This document shows, one piece after another, positions 12,100-23,150 of a DNA stretch of 64,000 nt. The notes beneath the pieces were generated by a model. It was not told the origin of the DNA. It was given only the letters and a program-made list of their open reading frames with translations, and did not search any database. The number at the start of each line of letters is the position of its first letter. Within the stretch, counting starts at the first letter, position 1. Source of the DNA: Tolypeutes matacus (taxonomy: Eukaryota > Chordata > Mammalia > Cingulata > Chlamyphoridae); assembly GCA_026826555.1 (NCBI GenBank), contig JAKSZT010054573.1:2374577-2438576 (forward strand), written 5' to 3'. The position numbers and the translations under genes were made by a program.

Positions 12100-13912
12100 A
12101 GAAAGATTCATATTCCTTCCAGTGGGGGGATCATTGAAAGGTTCCAACAGAGCCAGTGGCAGGACTAGGTCTGGGTTTTAAGCCAGTCCCTCTGGCTGCT
12201 GGGGGTAGGACAGAGACCTTGGTGGAGATAGACAGAACATCAGGGGACATGTAGGAGATGAAGGCCTGTAGGTCCAAGGTGTCCCCATACTTTACCACAC
12301 AGATGGACAGAGTCAAGAGACAGCTCAAGAACCAAACACAAGAGGGCTTTAAAGCTTTTTGCAGTACAGCTCTTTGAATCTGAAAGTAATTTCTTCCAAG
12401 ATAAACTGTGTGTCTGTTTTGTTGTGAATCCTCATTGCTAGATGCTAAGATGGTAAGGCAGCTAGAGAGACTGTGTTTAAGACTCGGCTGAAGCCATCAA
12501 GATGCCCTATTTCGTTTTTACCTCTGGGTCTCCATGTAAATAATTTAAATTCTTTGAATGTCAAAGAAGTTATAGGAAGGAACAAGGAGAGAAATCAGTG
12601 GCTTTCACTGTTTTCAGCCACAAGACTGTTACTTCTTATGTTTCAGTCACATAAGGAAGTCAAATATAGGTGAAAATCCTCATTGTTCTGTTAGAAGTGA
12701 CCAGTGACCCCTGACTTCAGAGTGGCCTGAGGACGCTCCCAGTAGCAGCCCGAGAAACCCTCAGGCTCCCAAGAGAACAGCTTGCCAAGCACTGCAGAGG
12801 AAGTCTAACGCTCCAAATGCCTCCAGCACAACAGCTCTAAAGACTGCACATCACGTCCTTGGCTGCAGCGTGTCTGGAGACATCCTCCTACAAATGGAAT
12901 ATTACAACTCTAAAGAACTCTTTCACGCTGTTTTAAAAATGTAGAACAAAATTATTGTTCTAAATTCCCAAGTAAGGCATGTTCTTGTCGAGGAGAAAGG
13001 TGGACTTTGTTGCTCCTGCTACAGAAAGATCTACAGACCTGCAGCACCTGAGTTGGCCCCGCTTTGGCAGCAATTAGGAGCCAAGCACTGTAATGGGAGG
13101 CATGGCCCAGAACACTGCTTACAGAAACATCCAGACAAGCCTCCCCATTTTACTCATTAGTGACCATGTTTTCATGTGAATTCTGTCCTAAGTAATAGCC
13201 AAGTGGAAGGAGTTGGTATGATTTGGAAGGCGCTGCACAAATCAACAAGGGCAAGCTCTGAACTTACCTCTTGACAAGAGTCTACTTTGTGCTGGATACT
13301 ACATAATGAAGCTACTGGAAAAGGAAGCTAAGGAGTGCCACCACTACTTAATAAATATCACGGAACATGAGAGCAGAATCCATCATCTTATGAGTTACAG
13401 GACGACCTACGTGAGATGGTGATTCATCAAGAGTGGGGCCAAATGCCCGAGCATCTCACAGAACGCAGTCCTCCTGATTCAGATAAACAAGGGCACGTGA
13501 CAATGCACTTATGAACTGGCCCCGCAGAGGACTTAAAAAACAAAATCAACAGGAGAAAACAAGACACAACTTCATATGTACCATTTTTCCATGAAACGTT
13601 TTACTTTGAACATTTTCCATTTTAAAAAACAGTTGAATGAATAAAAAATGAACACATAAATGCTCCTTCACTTAGCTTCCCTCATTGTGTACATGCTGCC
13701 TCCCTCCCTTCCTTCCACGTGCTTCTTATCACCTCCTATTGGGAGGTACATGGCATCACTATGTCTCACTGTGGATAGTCACTTGGCTGAGGGTGCACCT
13801 GCCAGCTTTCTCCATTTCCCGCCACAACTTACCAGTTTATTTACACTCTCACCTTCATTTTTTCCTGAGACAAACAACCACCTTAACTCTTTCGGCTGGG
13901 ACTAATACCTTG
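12100..13912. other. Unassigned sequence
   Basis: No gene or repeat family recognised. Pyrimidine-rich near 13690-13720. Confidence 0.45.
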
Positions 13913-13922
13913 AAAATGGACT

Positions 13923-13951
13923 ATCTCAGCCTTTTGGCTAAGATCAAGTAT
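13923..13951 (+). pseudogene. U2 snRNA retropseudogene fragment
   Basis: The core 'cagccttttggctaagatca' is the hallmark 5' part of U2 snRNA (about nucleotides 7-36 of the mature RNA), with a G-to-A change in 'tcggcc'. Similarity stops after 'agtata'. Near-identical 10-base direct repeats flank it: aaaatggact at 13913-13922 and aaaatagact at 13953-13962, as expected for LINE-mediated insertion of a truncated copy. Far too short to be functional. Confidence 0.65.
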
Positions 13952-13962
13952 AAAAATAGACT

Positions 13963-15115
13963 TAAAAACCATGAGTATTTGCTGCAGTAAAATAGCCTCA
14001 TTAAAAATTTACAGTCCATGTGGAAAATCTTTCATCACTACCAAAAGATAGAAAGAAAAAAACAAACAAACAAAAAAACCGAAACACTGATTATCCTATT
14101 ACATATTTAGGCAGGGCAAGCCAAGAGACTAATGGCGGGTCTATAAATAAAATGACATCATGTGAAAAGGAAAGTTTCACTGCTTTTTTTCATAAGAAAA
14201 CTATATTTTAGTATCAGGAAGGAATTAGAAAAAACAGATAAAAGTATTTTCTTGATTATCTCCAAAGTCTTCACCCACATAAGGAGAGTGAATGAGTTTG
14301 ATATGCTCTATTCAGGAACCCTGAATTCTGAATTGTAGAACACAGTAAAATACCCCACTAGGATGGCTTTATGTTGGTAAGATATAATGGACACTTTTAT
14401 TAGGCATGTAGGAATAGACATTTCAGTCTCCACCAAAGGACTCCCACTTTACATCAGAACATTAAGAAAGGATAATGAATGCTCTAATAGTTTATCATGA
14501 ATTAATCATGAGCCTTCTCAACCTCATACTTTTAATTAGCTACTGAGTCTGTCAATTTTTTCTGAGCTGTTCTAGCTGGGTCTAAAGAATGTCAATCTCC
14601 TCTTTAGACTATTATGAAACAAACCAAAAAAAAAAAAAGTACTCAAGCTTTTCCCCGCAAAATGTACAGTTGTTTTCCAGAGGAATAAAAATAAAAGTAC
14701 ACTTAGCAGGTGCTTAAGACTTTGAAAGCGAGGTCAGAAATCAAAGCCGGCGCCTGCATTATCAGTGACATGGGGAAATAAATGATTCTTTAAAACCCCC
14801 GGAAAGTTTGCTTCTGACACAGAGAAAAGGAACACACGATGCTTTTAAAGAACAAATTACAGACATCTCAATAGAAAACGAACCTGTTGAGCTTCTCGGC
14901 ACTGAGAATGTATATGCGCTGAATCTTTTAAGCTTCGAGGATGTTCCTGCCAGTGGGAGAAGCCTCTGCTGTGGGGTTTCAGTTTAACAGAAAATAAAAA
15001 ATCCCCAAAGATCGTTCTCTCTTCAGTTTAATTCTTAGTCTAACTGGCATCCCTCAAAGTTGGGACCATCGCTCATTCTCAGAAGACAGAGACATTAAGT
15101 TAAACTTTCTGGTTC
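13963..15115. other. Unassigned sequence
   Basis: No gene recognised. A poly-A stretch lies near 14625-14638. The part around 14700-15010 is of balanced composition with no repeat signature and could be conserved non-coding sequence; this is a guess. Confidence 0.45.
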
Positions 15116-15117
15116 TG

Positions 15118-15250
15118 TGGAGCAGGGCTTCTCAAGTGGGCAGTACTGGCATTTGGGGCTGGATAACTCTCGTCCTGTGCTTTCTGGATGCTTCACGGCC
15201 TGCCTGCTCTGCAGCCGCTGTGTGCCAGGACCACCGCCGGCGGCCACGAC
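15118..15250 (-). mobile_element. MER20 fragment (hAT-Charlie non-autonomous)
   Basis: Reverse-orientation MER20: begins 'cagggcttctcaagtgggca', continues 'actggcatttggggctggat', then 'aactctcgtcctgtgctttc' and 'ggatgcttcacggcctgcc', matching the order of the MER20 complement. Its other end is too diverged to delimit. Confidence 0.6.
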
Positions 15251-15261
15251 CCAGTGCGCCT

Positions 15262-16120
15262 CCGGAGGAAAACCACTTCCTGTCGTGGGAAAAAGCTAAA
15301 TCACCTGCAACTCTCCTTAGAGCACACGCTTCCCCCATCCTGTCCTGAGGACACACGCGCACACGCCTCGCCAGAAGGAGGCGCTGTTGCTGCAAGTAGG
15401 GAGCCGCCTGGGCCAACTGGTCTACCCCCAGCCCTGCTGATCTGCATCAACTCATTTAGAAAATGCCCATCCTGCTATTCCTCAAGACCCGCCATAACTC
15501 CTGCCACGTGCTTTTGCTTTTCATACGGCGCCCGCCGGTCCCCTTCGCCCGGTACAGCTGGTCTCCCGCAGCAAACATGCCCTTCCAACAAAACAAAAAG
15601 GGCAGCCAGGATGGCACCATGTTCATCCTATCCCTGCAGTATCAGAATGATCCAGAACCCTCTTATAGAGATCAGCGTGACTTCGACCACAAGGCCGGGT
15701 GAGCCAACACTTTGTGAATCGGCAGTGACACTGTCAACAGAGGTACTCACCCTGATTCGAGACAGTCCTTGAGCAGCTGTCCTCTGCAGGCTCTTAAGTC
15801 ACTGAGGGGACCTTAAGCAGATTTGCAGGGATGGGCACGGCACTTAGCAGAGGGCAGCGGGGAGCGTTCGGCTCATGCTGGGGATTCATTCAAAACAAGA
15901 GTTAGCATGTAGTGAATGGCCACAGGCTCCGAGGTGACTAAAATGAGCTCTTTCTTGCCTACAGGCTTCCTCTTCCTAACTCATAGGGAAGCCCTCTGTG
16001 AGTACCTAATACAAAGCCAGCCTCCCCGTGAATATCATAGCACCTGTTTCCCCCTCAATAGCAGTTTTCACTCCTTGCAATTATATATATACATTGATTG
16101 ACTGATCTTCTTGATATCCA
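15262..16120. other. Unassigned sequence, GC-rich at its left
   Basis: GC-rich with scattered CpGs to about 15560. A 194-codon frame at 15188-15772 runs through the MER20 edge and has no domain. Parts near 15460-15780 may be decayed L2, not demonstrable by eye. Confidence 0.4.
15369..15388 (+). promoter_or_regulatory. Possible CTCF-like motif
   Basis: The bases 'ccagaaggaggcgc' fit 12 of 14 positions of the core CTCF consensus CCASYAGRKGGCRS. A motif this short occurs by chance, so occupancy is unproven. Confidence 0.25.
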
Positions 16121-16127
16121 CACTCTC

Positions 16128-16208
16128 CCCAGGTCTAAGGATCACAAGGGCAAGGGCAAGAACTCATGTGTTTGCCGCAGCAAGCTCTCAATAAATATGT
16201 CCTGAATA
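16128..16208 (+). repeat. L2 3'-end-like fragment
   Basis: The segment reads 'aggtctaaggatcacaaggg' followed by 'caataaatatgtcctgaata', resembling the terminal part of L2, where a 'gagggcaggg' block precedes 'caataaatatttgttgaatga'. Short and diverged. Confidence 0.4.
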
Positions 16209-16214
16209 GAGCCA

Positions 16215-16548
16215 GGATCCCGAACTCCAGCCCATGGGACAAATCCATCCCGTCACTTATTTTTTGCACAATCAGCAAGCTGAGAATGTTTGTATATTTT
16301 TAAAAGGTTGGCAGCTAGTTAAAAGATGAATAGTCTGTAATTCTAATTCCTGAGTCCATAAACAAAGATTTATTGGAAAACAGCTGCACCCATTTACCCA
16401 TTTCTTTACATCTCTTATTTACGGCTGATTTTGTGCTACAACAGCAAATTTGCGTACTTGTGGCAAAGACCGTATGCCCCGTGAAGCCTAAACTTTTTAC
16501 TCTCTGGCTCTATCCAGAAAAAAGTTTGTTGACCACTGGGGTAGGACA
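16215..16548 (+). mobile_element. hAT-like MER element
   Basis: Right half reads 'aaagatttattggaaaacag', 'ctacaacagcaaatttgcgt', 'ggcaaagaccgtatgccccg' and ends 'aagtttgttgaccactgggg', the complementary terminus typical of a CAG..GGCAAAC-ended non-autonomous hAT family. It matches the family of 20432-20655 but carries an extra internal segment ('gctgagaatg..tttttaaaaggttg') that some members have. Both termini appear present. Confidence 0.6.
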
Positions 16549-17361
16549 CAACAAATGAATCTAAAATGATCACAAATGAAAGCCAAAAAGATGGCTTTGA
16601 CCCTACCGAAGAACTTATGTTTTCAGTTGTTGACATTTAGACAAGACTAACGTATTTCTTGAAACAATTCACTAATGCATAAATCAATGGTTTCTGCTTA
16701 AAAATATGAAGTATTATCCCACTTGGTAAATAATATCCACAAGAGAATGTCAAGAAAACTATTTTTCTATGGATTGTTGTGAATCTCACTTTAGTAAAGT
16801 TAAGCGTCCAGCAACAATCTCTTAGGTTCAATTGGTGTTGCAGAAATGTTATATTTTCTACCCAGAGATGGCGTTTAAGACTGTCATCCATCTTTGGGCA
16901 CAGCTCTTCACGTTAGATTCTTCCTGAAATGGGATGGAGTGCCACCAGCGCTGATCCTTGACCTCCCACCAGAGAAAGGACATTATCTCTTGGGCCCAGT
17001 CATCATTTTGTAAGATGAAGCTATCATGAACATTGGCTTCAACAATTGGGCAATTCCACTCACAAGGCAGCGATGATCCAAATCATCCTTTTCCCTTCTC
17101 TTGCCCACACCCTTATTTACAGAAAATAGATTTTAAGGTATCAGCATGGAAGCCCTCTGACCCCTATTTGAAACTTTGTGCCCACTAACCCCAGCACATA
17201 ATGAAGAAGAAGAAACGCGTCTAGAGGGATTAAATCACAAAGGCTGTCACAGCGGTACTGCCGCTAAGAGCTTAAATGCACAGAACGGAAAAAGCAGGAA
17301 GAAAAACCTAAGGACCACTCTGGAAGGCAGCTTTCAAAACAGGATTAGCGCAATTCGCACC

Positions 17362-17538
17362 CAGGGACAACTGTGTCCCCAAGGGACACTTGGCAATGTC
17401 TGGAGACAGTTTTGGTTGTCACATTGAGTGGGTGGAGGCCAGGAAAGCTGCTCAACGCCCTACAGGGCACAGGACAGCCCCCACCTCAGATTTCATCCAG
17501 CCCCAGATGTCCACAGTGCTGGGGTTTGTCAACCCTGC
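17362..17538 (+). mobile_element. MER20 copy
   Basis: Near full-length: 'gggacacttggcaatgtctg', 'gagacagttttggttgtcac', 'gagtgggtggaggccaggaa', 'gggcacaggacagccccc' and the end 'ggggtttgtcaaccctg' follow the MER20 order. The left terminus is diverged. Confidence 0.85.
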
Positions 17539-17539
17539 A

Positions 17540-19580
17540 GGAGTCCGCTGGTCTAAAAACGAGTCCGGTGGTGTGACCGTCAGGATGGACACACTGGGCA
17601 GGGCGGGTGTCACATCCAGGTGGCTGAAACAATTACACCCAGTAACTGGCAATGGGGTTCCCCTCTTACCACGGTAATTTATATGAAAGTAAGTCTCTTC
17701 GGATGAAAGTTATAATCCAAATGACAGTCACAGAACAAGAAGATGGAAGTTCATCAGGTAAACTCTGCTTCATCATGAGGAACTCATATTTGATTAGTTC
17801 ATGAGTTCAAAACGAAGAAACTCTTCTCTAACCCTTCCAGTATCTGTTTATATAATTGTCATTTGCTTGGTCATTTTGTGAATCACTCCTGATTTTCTCC
17901 CATGGCCTTCTCCAAATCAGGTTTCAGGTGTACAATACAGAAAATGACAGTCATCTAAGGACAACATCCTTTGTCTATGATTCCAACACCCCAAAACCTC
18001 TGGAAACCAAAGTATATCTATACCTTTCATTTTCGGAGGACAGCAAAATGCCACCTGAGCTGACCAGGGGTACCAGTTTTGTCTCAGAAAATAGACCCAC
18101 CAGCATCTCCAGTGAGCTACTACTGTGCTGCTTTGTTGTGATATGGGGATTAATTCAGCTGTGAAAATGTCAAAAAGACAAAGTTACCCAGTGAACAACA
18201 AGGAGAAGAAGACAAATGCTATTTGTCACTATCAATAGCCCAGGAAGTGTAGCTATTGCAGGAATTTGATCAGTGTGTCTTGGAAAAGTCTTATTTCAAG
18301 AAGATGATGTGGAAACCACTCCATGTATGATTTAAAGAAAAGGGCCGGTTGTTAAAACTTGACTGATCCACTTGCCGGGGCTGACAGAATTCCCATTTTC
18401 ATACCAGGAGAAAGTTGTTCCACCTGCTTAGCCATTAAAGCTCCCAGAATATTCCATGCAGAAGTAAACATTGAAGGCAAGTACGAATATTCAGATGAAT
18501 ATGGAAGGAATTTAAGAAGCTTCGTGAAACAAAACATTAGGAAATTCAGGGTGAAACAGCATCTTGTGAACATAACTATAAGGCTGGTGAATTTGCAGAG
18601 GTAAAGTCATTGTTGGGTGCTGTGGTGTAAGCTCAGATTTCAAGAGAGGACTTCGGTCCTTTTCCCCCAGCTGCCAGAGGGGTTGATGATGGATGATACT
18701 CAGCTAAGTGCATCTTTGAGAACTGCCCTCAGCCACAGAAAGCCTCTTTCCCAAGGTGATGTCATCTCCCAGGGGTGGCCTGCAACAACGACAGGTTCCT
18801 AAAGGTCTGTCTCCCTTGCTCAAGGTGGGACAACTCTGATGGACCATGTCTGCTCCAGAGTTCCCTCTACCATGGGCTGAGGCCTTTGTTGGGACTGCAT
18901 GGAAGCTCAGCTGCTCCTTTCATCTCCTCCTTTCTTCACTCCCTCTCAAGTGGTGATCATGAAAATATGCCCCTTTCCCCAACCTCCCGAACACAAATCT
19001 CATCTCAGGGTCTGTTTCCTGGGACCTGGCCAAAACAGTGTTTAAAGAAAGACTTTCGTCCTGAACATACATTCAACGCTGAGGAAACAGCTACGTATTG
19101 GCACTAAGTGACCATCCTAGGAAAACCCTAACAAAGGCCGATCAGAGGCACTGGCCAGAAGGAGGTCTCCAAGCTCAGGCTGCCTCAGGGTCACTGTTCT
19201 TGAGTACATCAGCTCTGCAGGCAAATGCAGGACAGGGGGAAGTGATGGAAATGAAGCCCAGATGATAGAAATGCGCATGCAATTTGCCTAGTTGTCAATA
19301 TGCAAATAAGAAATTTCTGAGTAGTTCAACAGTAGGAAAGATGACTAGAAGAAAACTGTGAAATCATATAGTTTCTGGAAAACTGAACTGCATGCCCCAC
19401 CACCACCAGCAAGCACAAACACCCTTATGTGAAACATATTGTTGGAGGTACTTATTTTTTTTTTGTCAACATGCAATCTATAATAGGGCCAAGGAATTTT
19501 GCATTCCACGAAGAGCAATTAGGCATTTTCTTCAACTATATGTCTGTGGCCAGAAGAACTGCTTAGGAAACCAAAACAGA
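17540..19580. other. Unassigned sequence
   Basis: Frames of 102 codons at 17856-18164 and 81 codons at 18359-18604 were inspected; neither shows a recognisable domain, shared splice phase or start context. No repeat family was identified. Confidence 0.4.
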
Positions 19581-20100
19581 CTGTGGTGGGCAGAGTCACA
19601 CCTCCGCCCAAAGATGTCCACTTCCTAATCCCTGGAACTCGTCAATAAGTTAGGTTACGAGGCAAAAGGGAATCAGACTTTCAGATGGAATTAAGGTTGC
19701 CAGTTAGCCGGCATAAAAGAGGGAGATTATGCTACATCATCCTGCGGGCCCAGTGTTATCACAAGGGTCCTTAAGAGTGCAAGAGGGAAGAGGAGGTCTG
19801 AGTCGGGAGACCTTTGCAGATGCTACATTCCTGGCTTTGATGGTGGAGGAAAGGGTCATGAGCCAAGGAAGGCGGGCAGTGTCTAGAAGCTGGAAAAGGC
19901 AAGGAGACAGAGTCTCTCCTAGAATCTCCAGAAACACAACTCTGCCCATGACTGAAACGAGTCTTCTGACCTACAGAACCATAGATGTCACACTTCTGAC
20001 CTACAGAACTGTAAGATCACAAACTTGCATCATTTTAACCCACTTAGTCTGTGGTTGTTTGGTCACAGTGGCAGCAGGAAATGGACGCACAACTGCAAAC
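19581..20100 (+). mobile_element. MLT1-class (MaLR) solo LTR
   Basis: Begins 'ctgtggtgggcagagtcaca', continues 'gatgtccacttcctaatccc', 'cacaagggtccttaagagtg', 'catgagccaaggaaggcggg', 'tctagaagctggaaaaggca', and ends 'ctgtaagatcacaaactt' through 'gcagcaggaaatggacgcac'. This is the order of an MLT1-type LTR. The 'catgagccaagg..ctagaagctgg' block is single copy here, unlike the expanded version at 26896. A short duplication 'cttctgacctacagaac' appears at about 19963 and 19993. Confidence 0.8.
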
Positions 20101-20431
20101 GCTTGCAATGATGTGGAGAAATCAACCTTAACAAACGCTTGGCACAGGCTCCGGGCTACAACAAGGTTTGAAAATGAATGTGCAGATGACTTGGAAGAGT
20201 CTAGCTTACTAATGAGAAATTATATGAAATCTCACTACTTATGCCAACAGTTTATTTGCCCAAAATGTAAAGGAAGCCAACCTCGAGGAAATTCTGCACT
20301 TTCACAGTGAGGCACCTGTTACATGTCTTGAGTGACAGGAAATTGATGAGAGATAGTACATGCTGATAAGCATGAGATAAAAGTGATGGTGATGATAATA
20401 CATTGTTGAACCACAATGGGGAAATCCCATA
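20101..20431. other. Unassigned sequence
   Basis: Nothing recognised between the LTR and the following hAT-like element. Confidence 0.5.
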
Positions 20432-20655
20432 GACCAGGGGAAGGCAAACTACGGCCCTTGAGCCAATTCCAGCCTGTTGCTGGCTTTTGCCAATAAAGTT
20501 TTATTGGGCCATGGTCACACCCATTCTTTTACATAATGTTTCTGGTTGCTTCCACTCCATGACTGCAGAGTTGACTGTATGACCCCCAGATGCTGTATGG
20601 ATGGGAAAGCCCCAAATATTTAGTATCTGAACCTAGAAAATAGTTACTAGCCAGT
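20432..20655 (+). mobile_element. hAT-like MER element
   Basis: Starts 'accaggggaaggcaaactac', continues 'ccaataaagttttattgggc', 'catggtcacacccattcttt', 'actgcagagttgactgtatg' and 'aaatatttagtatctgaacc'. This is the full-length order of the same family as 16215-16548. Confidence 0.75.
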
Positions 20656-20659
20656 AGCC

Positions 20660-22835
20660 TCAACCATAAGGCTGAAATGTGTGACCTCAAGAACAAGAGA
20701 TTATGGCAGTTTACTCCATTAGCAAGAGAATGCTTAGATAGAACTCGAAGTGGATGGGCCAGATGGCAATGGAAAATGTCATTGAAAAGGTTGATCATCA
20801 CAGTAACACTTTGTCACCGGAGAATCCTGTTCCCTGTCCATCATCACACAGACACCTCCCCAGTTTGAAAGCACCATGCTGGCCCTGACGTACCCTCTTC
20901 TCGAAGGTACTCAAGCATCCAGAGACATATAGTGCAGGTATATAAATACAGGTGTTCACTCTACTTTCAATTTGCCAGATCTGATGTTTTACTTAGAAAT
21001 AGGAAGTCCTGGGGTCTACCCATCCCGTAATTTCACTTGCCAGTATTTTATTAAATAAACACACTTTAAATGAACTGTTAAATTACTTGAAATCGTCATG
21101 AATACCACTATGGCAGGAATATTCATACGTTTTTCTGCAGAAATGTTCATGTGACGCATTCGTCAGTGCTGCTCCCGCCTGCCGAGGGTGTCCCATGGGA
21201 CATGATAAATACCCATATTATCTTTCAAAAATATGCACGATTCTGAATTTAAAAACACACCTGGCTCCAATGGCTTCAGATAAAAAAATTGGGGACATGT
21301 ATCTCAATATTCTGCATGCCTGAAAGCTTGTGTTACCCAGGATCGTGCAAATATTGTGAATTTAACCAAAGTGAGGGTCTAGGCATCACTCTGTAAGTGA
21401 AGAACATTTGGAATTATCTGGCCAGAATGGGAGAGATTGTAGTCCTAATTCACAGGCGCCTCTTTCAAGCAGAAACAACTTTTAATTGCCAATGCAAAAA
21501 TGAGGAAGCAACAAATTTCATGCGGTAGTTTCCCATTTTACACAATGGAGACTCAGCTACAGGACAGGGGGGCTGAGCTTATTTCAAAACCACAACTGAA
21601 ATTGCTAGGAAACTTGCGCCCCACTACAAAATGGCACTTAGGCCCGAAAGAGGGCCGATTTGGAATTTATGACACAAAGCAAATTCCTTACGTCAGCTCC
21701 ACGTAAGAATGTTGACTCGGAAAGGAACAAAAAAATCACAACCACAGATTTTCTCCACTGCTCTCCCTTGCTTCGGGGATGAGTTCAAATTTGCCAACAA
21801 ATTTGACTTGTTTGCTCAGCTATTCAGGCAAATGTTAGCTTCCTCAGGATGGGGTGGTTATCGTGTATTCAATTGATACTAAGAGCATCAGAATTCTCAA
21901 AGGGCCAGGCGGATATCTGATATTTTGAGAATGGGAGGTGTTGGGGTGTTGGGAAGGCTTTGGTGACGGATGGTGAAGACAGTAGCATAACAGTGTGAAT
22001 GCAATTAACAACACTGAGTTGAAAATATATCAATTTTCAGTGGTACTTTACATACAATGGGGAAAAATCACATGCATAGTCAAAACAGAATGTTGAAAAC
22101 AGCATTTTCATAACAAAAAGCCCTGGACGCTAAGTGTTAAAACCATGTACATGAATTCAAGGAGGACCATCCTTTTCGTCTGTTGCACCCAGTTTATTTA
22201 ACAATATGATAGGAGAAATGAGTTGGTACATTACCATTCTATACAGTGATCGGATCTTTTTGAATTTTCTTATTTACAGTAATTACAGTGCTTACATGAT
22301 TTCCACTAGAATTGCTTGTACTCATTTCAAGTTTCACACAGAAGAAAGAAAAGAATGCTTCTTCTCTATTAACCTTAACATGGTCTAAGAGAGTGATCTC
22401 CCTATTTTTTGTCTAAAACCAGTTTTATCAAAGAAACAAAGCAACAATTTCTACATCTTGCAAGACAAGAGTTTGGCTTAAGCCAGTATGTATTGATAGA
22501 TGTGTGTGTGTGTGCACAGGAGTCAACTCCTGTCATCGCAGGATAATACTCAGAGGACACCCATAGAGTTCACTAGAGGAAAAAACTCTTCCCACAATGT
22601 CAGCAAGTTATCGGGATACGTTACAAGCGTGCCTTGTTTTGGGAATCAGTTTCTGAATATTATTTTTCTTCTCCTTTTTAAGCATAAATGTTTAAAGACT
22701 TGAAAATACAAATAAAAAATATGAATATAATGAACTTGTTTTCCCATTAAATAAAAAACCATGGGTCATCAGCAATGACAAAAAGAATCCAAACAAAACC
22801 CCCTTCCCCTCAAACAAAACAAAAACGAAACAAAC
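20660..22835. other. Unassigned, AT-rich sequence
   Basis: A stretch at about 21965-22080 ('cagtgtgaatgcaattaaca', 'acactgagttgaaaatat') resembles an old L1M 3' UTR fragment but is too short and diverged for a firm call. Otherwise nothing recognised. Confidence 0.4.
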
Positions 22836-22837
22836 AA

Positions 22838-23150
22838 AAAACAGAATGATTTGTATTCTTGAAAGTGGTTAGAATGGGAAATTTTGTTATATATATGTTC
22901 CCACAATAATTAAAAAAAAAACTAAACCCATAGAGCTGTAAAACAGGGTGAATGCTAGTGTATGATGAATAATAGTTAATAATATTATAACATTGGCCCC
23001 TTAACTGTAATAAATTTACCACACTAATGCAGAGTGTTAATAATAGGGGACACTCGTGTGTGTGTGTGTGTGTGTTGGGGGGAGGGATGTATATATGGGA
23101 ACTACGTACTTTCTGCATGATTTTTCTATGAACATTTTTTAAAAATGGAA
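22838..23150 (+). mobile_element. Old L1 3' UTR fragment
   Basis: The left part ('agtggttagaatgggaaatt', 'ttgttatatatatgttccca', 'caataattaaaaa') is like the L1M 3' terminus. The right part has 'ttaccacactaatgcagagtg', 'ttaataataggggacact', a GT run (about 23056-23075) and 'atatatgggaactacgtactttc'. Probably two LINE fragments or one with a rearrangement. Confidence 0.6.
23056..23075. repeat. (GT)n microsatellite inside an L1 3' UTR
   Basis: About ten GT steps between 'acactc' and 'tggggggagg', at the same position as GT/CA runs in the L1 3' ends at 43717-44090 and 57225-57420. Confidence 0.85.

Noticed and set aside
15188..15772. 194-codon plus-strand frame
   Set aside because: Starts inside a MER20 fragment and runs through mixed unique sequence without any domain.
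18359..18604. 81-codon frame considered as a processed pseudogene
   Set aside because: The protein matched no family I know, and there is no A-tail or target duplication around it.
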